DNA from: Mesaphorura yosii
Taxonomy: Eukaryota; Arthropoda; Collembola; Poduromorpha; Tullbergiidae
DNA: 64,000 bases
NCBI GenBank assembly: GCA_009869945.1
Contig: WIXG01000398.1
Span: 1-64,000 of the forward strand
Direction of reading: 5' to 3'
Shown here: piece after piece, positions 62,458 to 64,000 of the stretch
Layout: each line of letters opens with the position of its first letter
Position numbering within the stretch: position 1 is the first letter of the stretch
Made by a program: the position numbers and the translations under genes
The notes under the pieces: generated by a model
What the model was told of the DNA's origin: nothing
Databases searched by the model: none
The model's input: the letters and a program-made list of their open reading frames with translations, nothing else

Positions 62458-64000
62458 AATCCAAACATTGTAATCTGTGCTCAATACGAAAATCTTCTGC
62501 AATATGCAAATGAAGGAGATAAGAAAAATTGGGGAAGAATGGAACGAGACAGACGAGAAGAGTTTGACGGCAAAGATGTCAGCTCAGAACAAAGGAGATC
62601 GTGATTTATTCCCAGTGATTATTGTTCTTTACGTTAACTTTTATCAGAATGATGAAGACTGATAAATTTGTGATGCGATAGCAGTACGATTCTTAATTGC
62701 ACAACTCCAACGATTCTGTTTTGGGTCTGGTTGTCTGGATCTGGGACTGTTGACACTCTCCACTGATGCACTCGTTCACTTCTTCTCTCCTTTGCTATGA
62801 ACTACATTTCCCTGATTGCTGTTACTGCTCCTATCGATCCATTTCGTATTACTCCTACACTTGCTTCATATGTCAAGTCTGCGAATACGAATCAAAAGCA
62901 CAGCGTGTACGAATTCCAAAGCCTTTGATTCCATTATGTGCTAGGAGCTTGAAAGAAAGCACAGTAGCAAGCTCACAAAACCAAAAGGCTAAAGCCAAAA
63001 TTCTTACATGAAACAATCTTTGCGAGAGAAACGGAATGGGTCTTTACAAGTGCCAGTACGAATTCCAGATTCGCATTCGTACACTGGCTGTCTTTTGCAC
63101 ACAGGGCCATAAGAATGATGTGACATACTTTATTCGCATTGTGACTCAACGGAGAAACTGCTCTTCTCCGTTTTCGTACCCCTGGACTGTGGGTTTGACT
63201 TTATTGCCCAACTGAATCCTCAAATGACACAAATGGCAAGCGTCCACGCCAGGATAATTGAGGTTTGTGCTACTGCTCGTGTTTTGTCTCTCCTCCGCAT
63301 ATTTCAATTGACTCCCTGTTTATGTGTGTGTTGTTGATTATTATCTACGCATTTGTTGAGTCTAGACCGCGCTTTCGCGATTAACGTCGATTCTGAGCTT
63401 GTATGCAGCCAAAAAGACATGGCCGTGGTACAAACCACGCAGCTAGCAAATTCCATTGCTCTTCGGTGTTCGCAGCTGCAGAATGGCACTTGAAGCTTCT
63501 GGCTTCCATTTAAATTGAGAACAGGCATTTCATGGTTTGTCTCATGCGGAAGGCATTTCTTGGCCCATTGACAACGTAAATCACATCCAATGTGTAAGAA
63601 ATGCGTTATTACATATAATTCACTTATGAAATTATCGTCGCATGGTGTGCGTAAGAGCGTAGCTTTGGGAAATTTAATGAAGTCTGAGAGGTCTGCTACT
63701 CATCGCAAGAAACTCAGAAATTGTTATTTATGTGACGCGAAGGGCGTCCTGATTCATCAAGGCGTTAGTTTAAGAGATGTACATGGTTAAATTTGCAAAA
63801 ATTAGTGCCATGCTTCGTTTATTCGGCATCTATCTTTCGTCTTTCATGAAGACTAGGTCGCCACAAAAGAATTTGCAACTAGCAAGAGTATTATCAGCAT
63901 AAACGACCTGAAAAATCTCAAAGAGAATACACTTTTATTCGTTTAAGTCAGCACTGCAGTGTTTTGCAGTCATTAGAATGACTGTCCTGTAAGATGAATT
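62458..64000. other. Right end of the window, no supported gene
   Basis: About 1.5 kb. Open frames of 60-81 codons (for example 62766-63011 and 63590-63790 on +, 63304-63528 on -) show no recognisable domain, signal peptide or splice-consistent partner. A frame with CxxC pairs at 63590-63790 is too short to judge. Confidence 0.4.

Overview
The window reads as nuclear DNA of a small-intron arthropod. The genes are split by GT-AG introns mostly 60-110 nt long. The set includes Methoprene-tolerant (the juvenile-hormone receptor of Pancrustacea), a Sprouty, a Ly6-type sleepless/quiver-like gene and a cystine-knot secretory peptide. Compact introns together with a Met gene fit a branchiopod crustacean of Daphnia type best. 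That assignment is inference; no ribosomal or mitochondrial marker lies in the window.

Layout. The 3' part of Nup54 (nuclear pore) runs into the window on the + strand (171-1775). Convergent to it is Sprouty on the - strand (2783-4024), a single-exon RTK/Ras antagonist. About 6.9 kb without a recognisable gene follow. eIF5B, the translation-initiation GTPase, is on the - strand (10958-20910) and was assembled here from 15 coding exons into a 916-residue protein. Upstream of it come a possible Myb/SANT-like exon (- strand), a two-exon secreted inhibitor-cystine-knot peptide (+, 21887-22197), and a small basic coiled-coil ORF (- strand) whose start is separated from its body by an apparent one-base frameshift. 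MMAA, the mitochondrial G-protein chaperone of methylmalonyl-CoA mutase, occupies 23526-25093 (- strand). Immediately upstream of it, on the same strand, sit three spliceable exons of a gene I do not recognise; its stop and poly(A) signal lie within 40 nt of the MMAA ATG.

The centre of the window is one gene, Met (+, 30194-54287). Two remote 5' exons encode an acidic, Ser-rich N-terminus. They are separated by introns of 5.6 and 15.8 kb from a compact cluster of six exons carrying bHLH, PAS-A, PAS-B and the C-terminal region. After it come UBE2M/Ubc12 (NEDD8 E2, -, 57959-58676), divergent mitochondrial ribosomal protein L22 (+, 59493-60327), and convergent to that a GPI-type Ly6 protein (-, 61312-61957). 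The last 2 kb hold a decayed-looking hydrophobic coding remnant and no intact gene that I can support.

The genes do not form one pathway. Most are unlinked housekeeping functions (nuclear pore, translation, neddylation, mitoribosome, B12 metabolism). Met, Sprouty, the Ly6 protein and the knottin are the developmental or secretory ones. No RNA gene, CRISPR array, intact transposon or virus was recognised.
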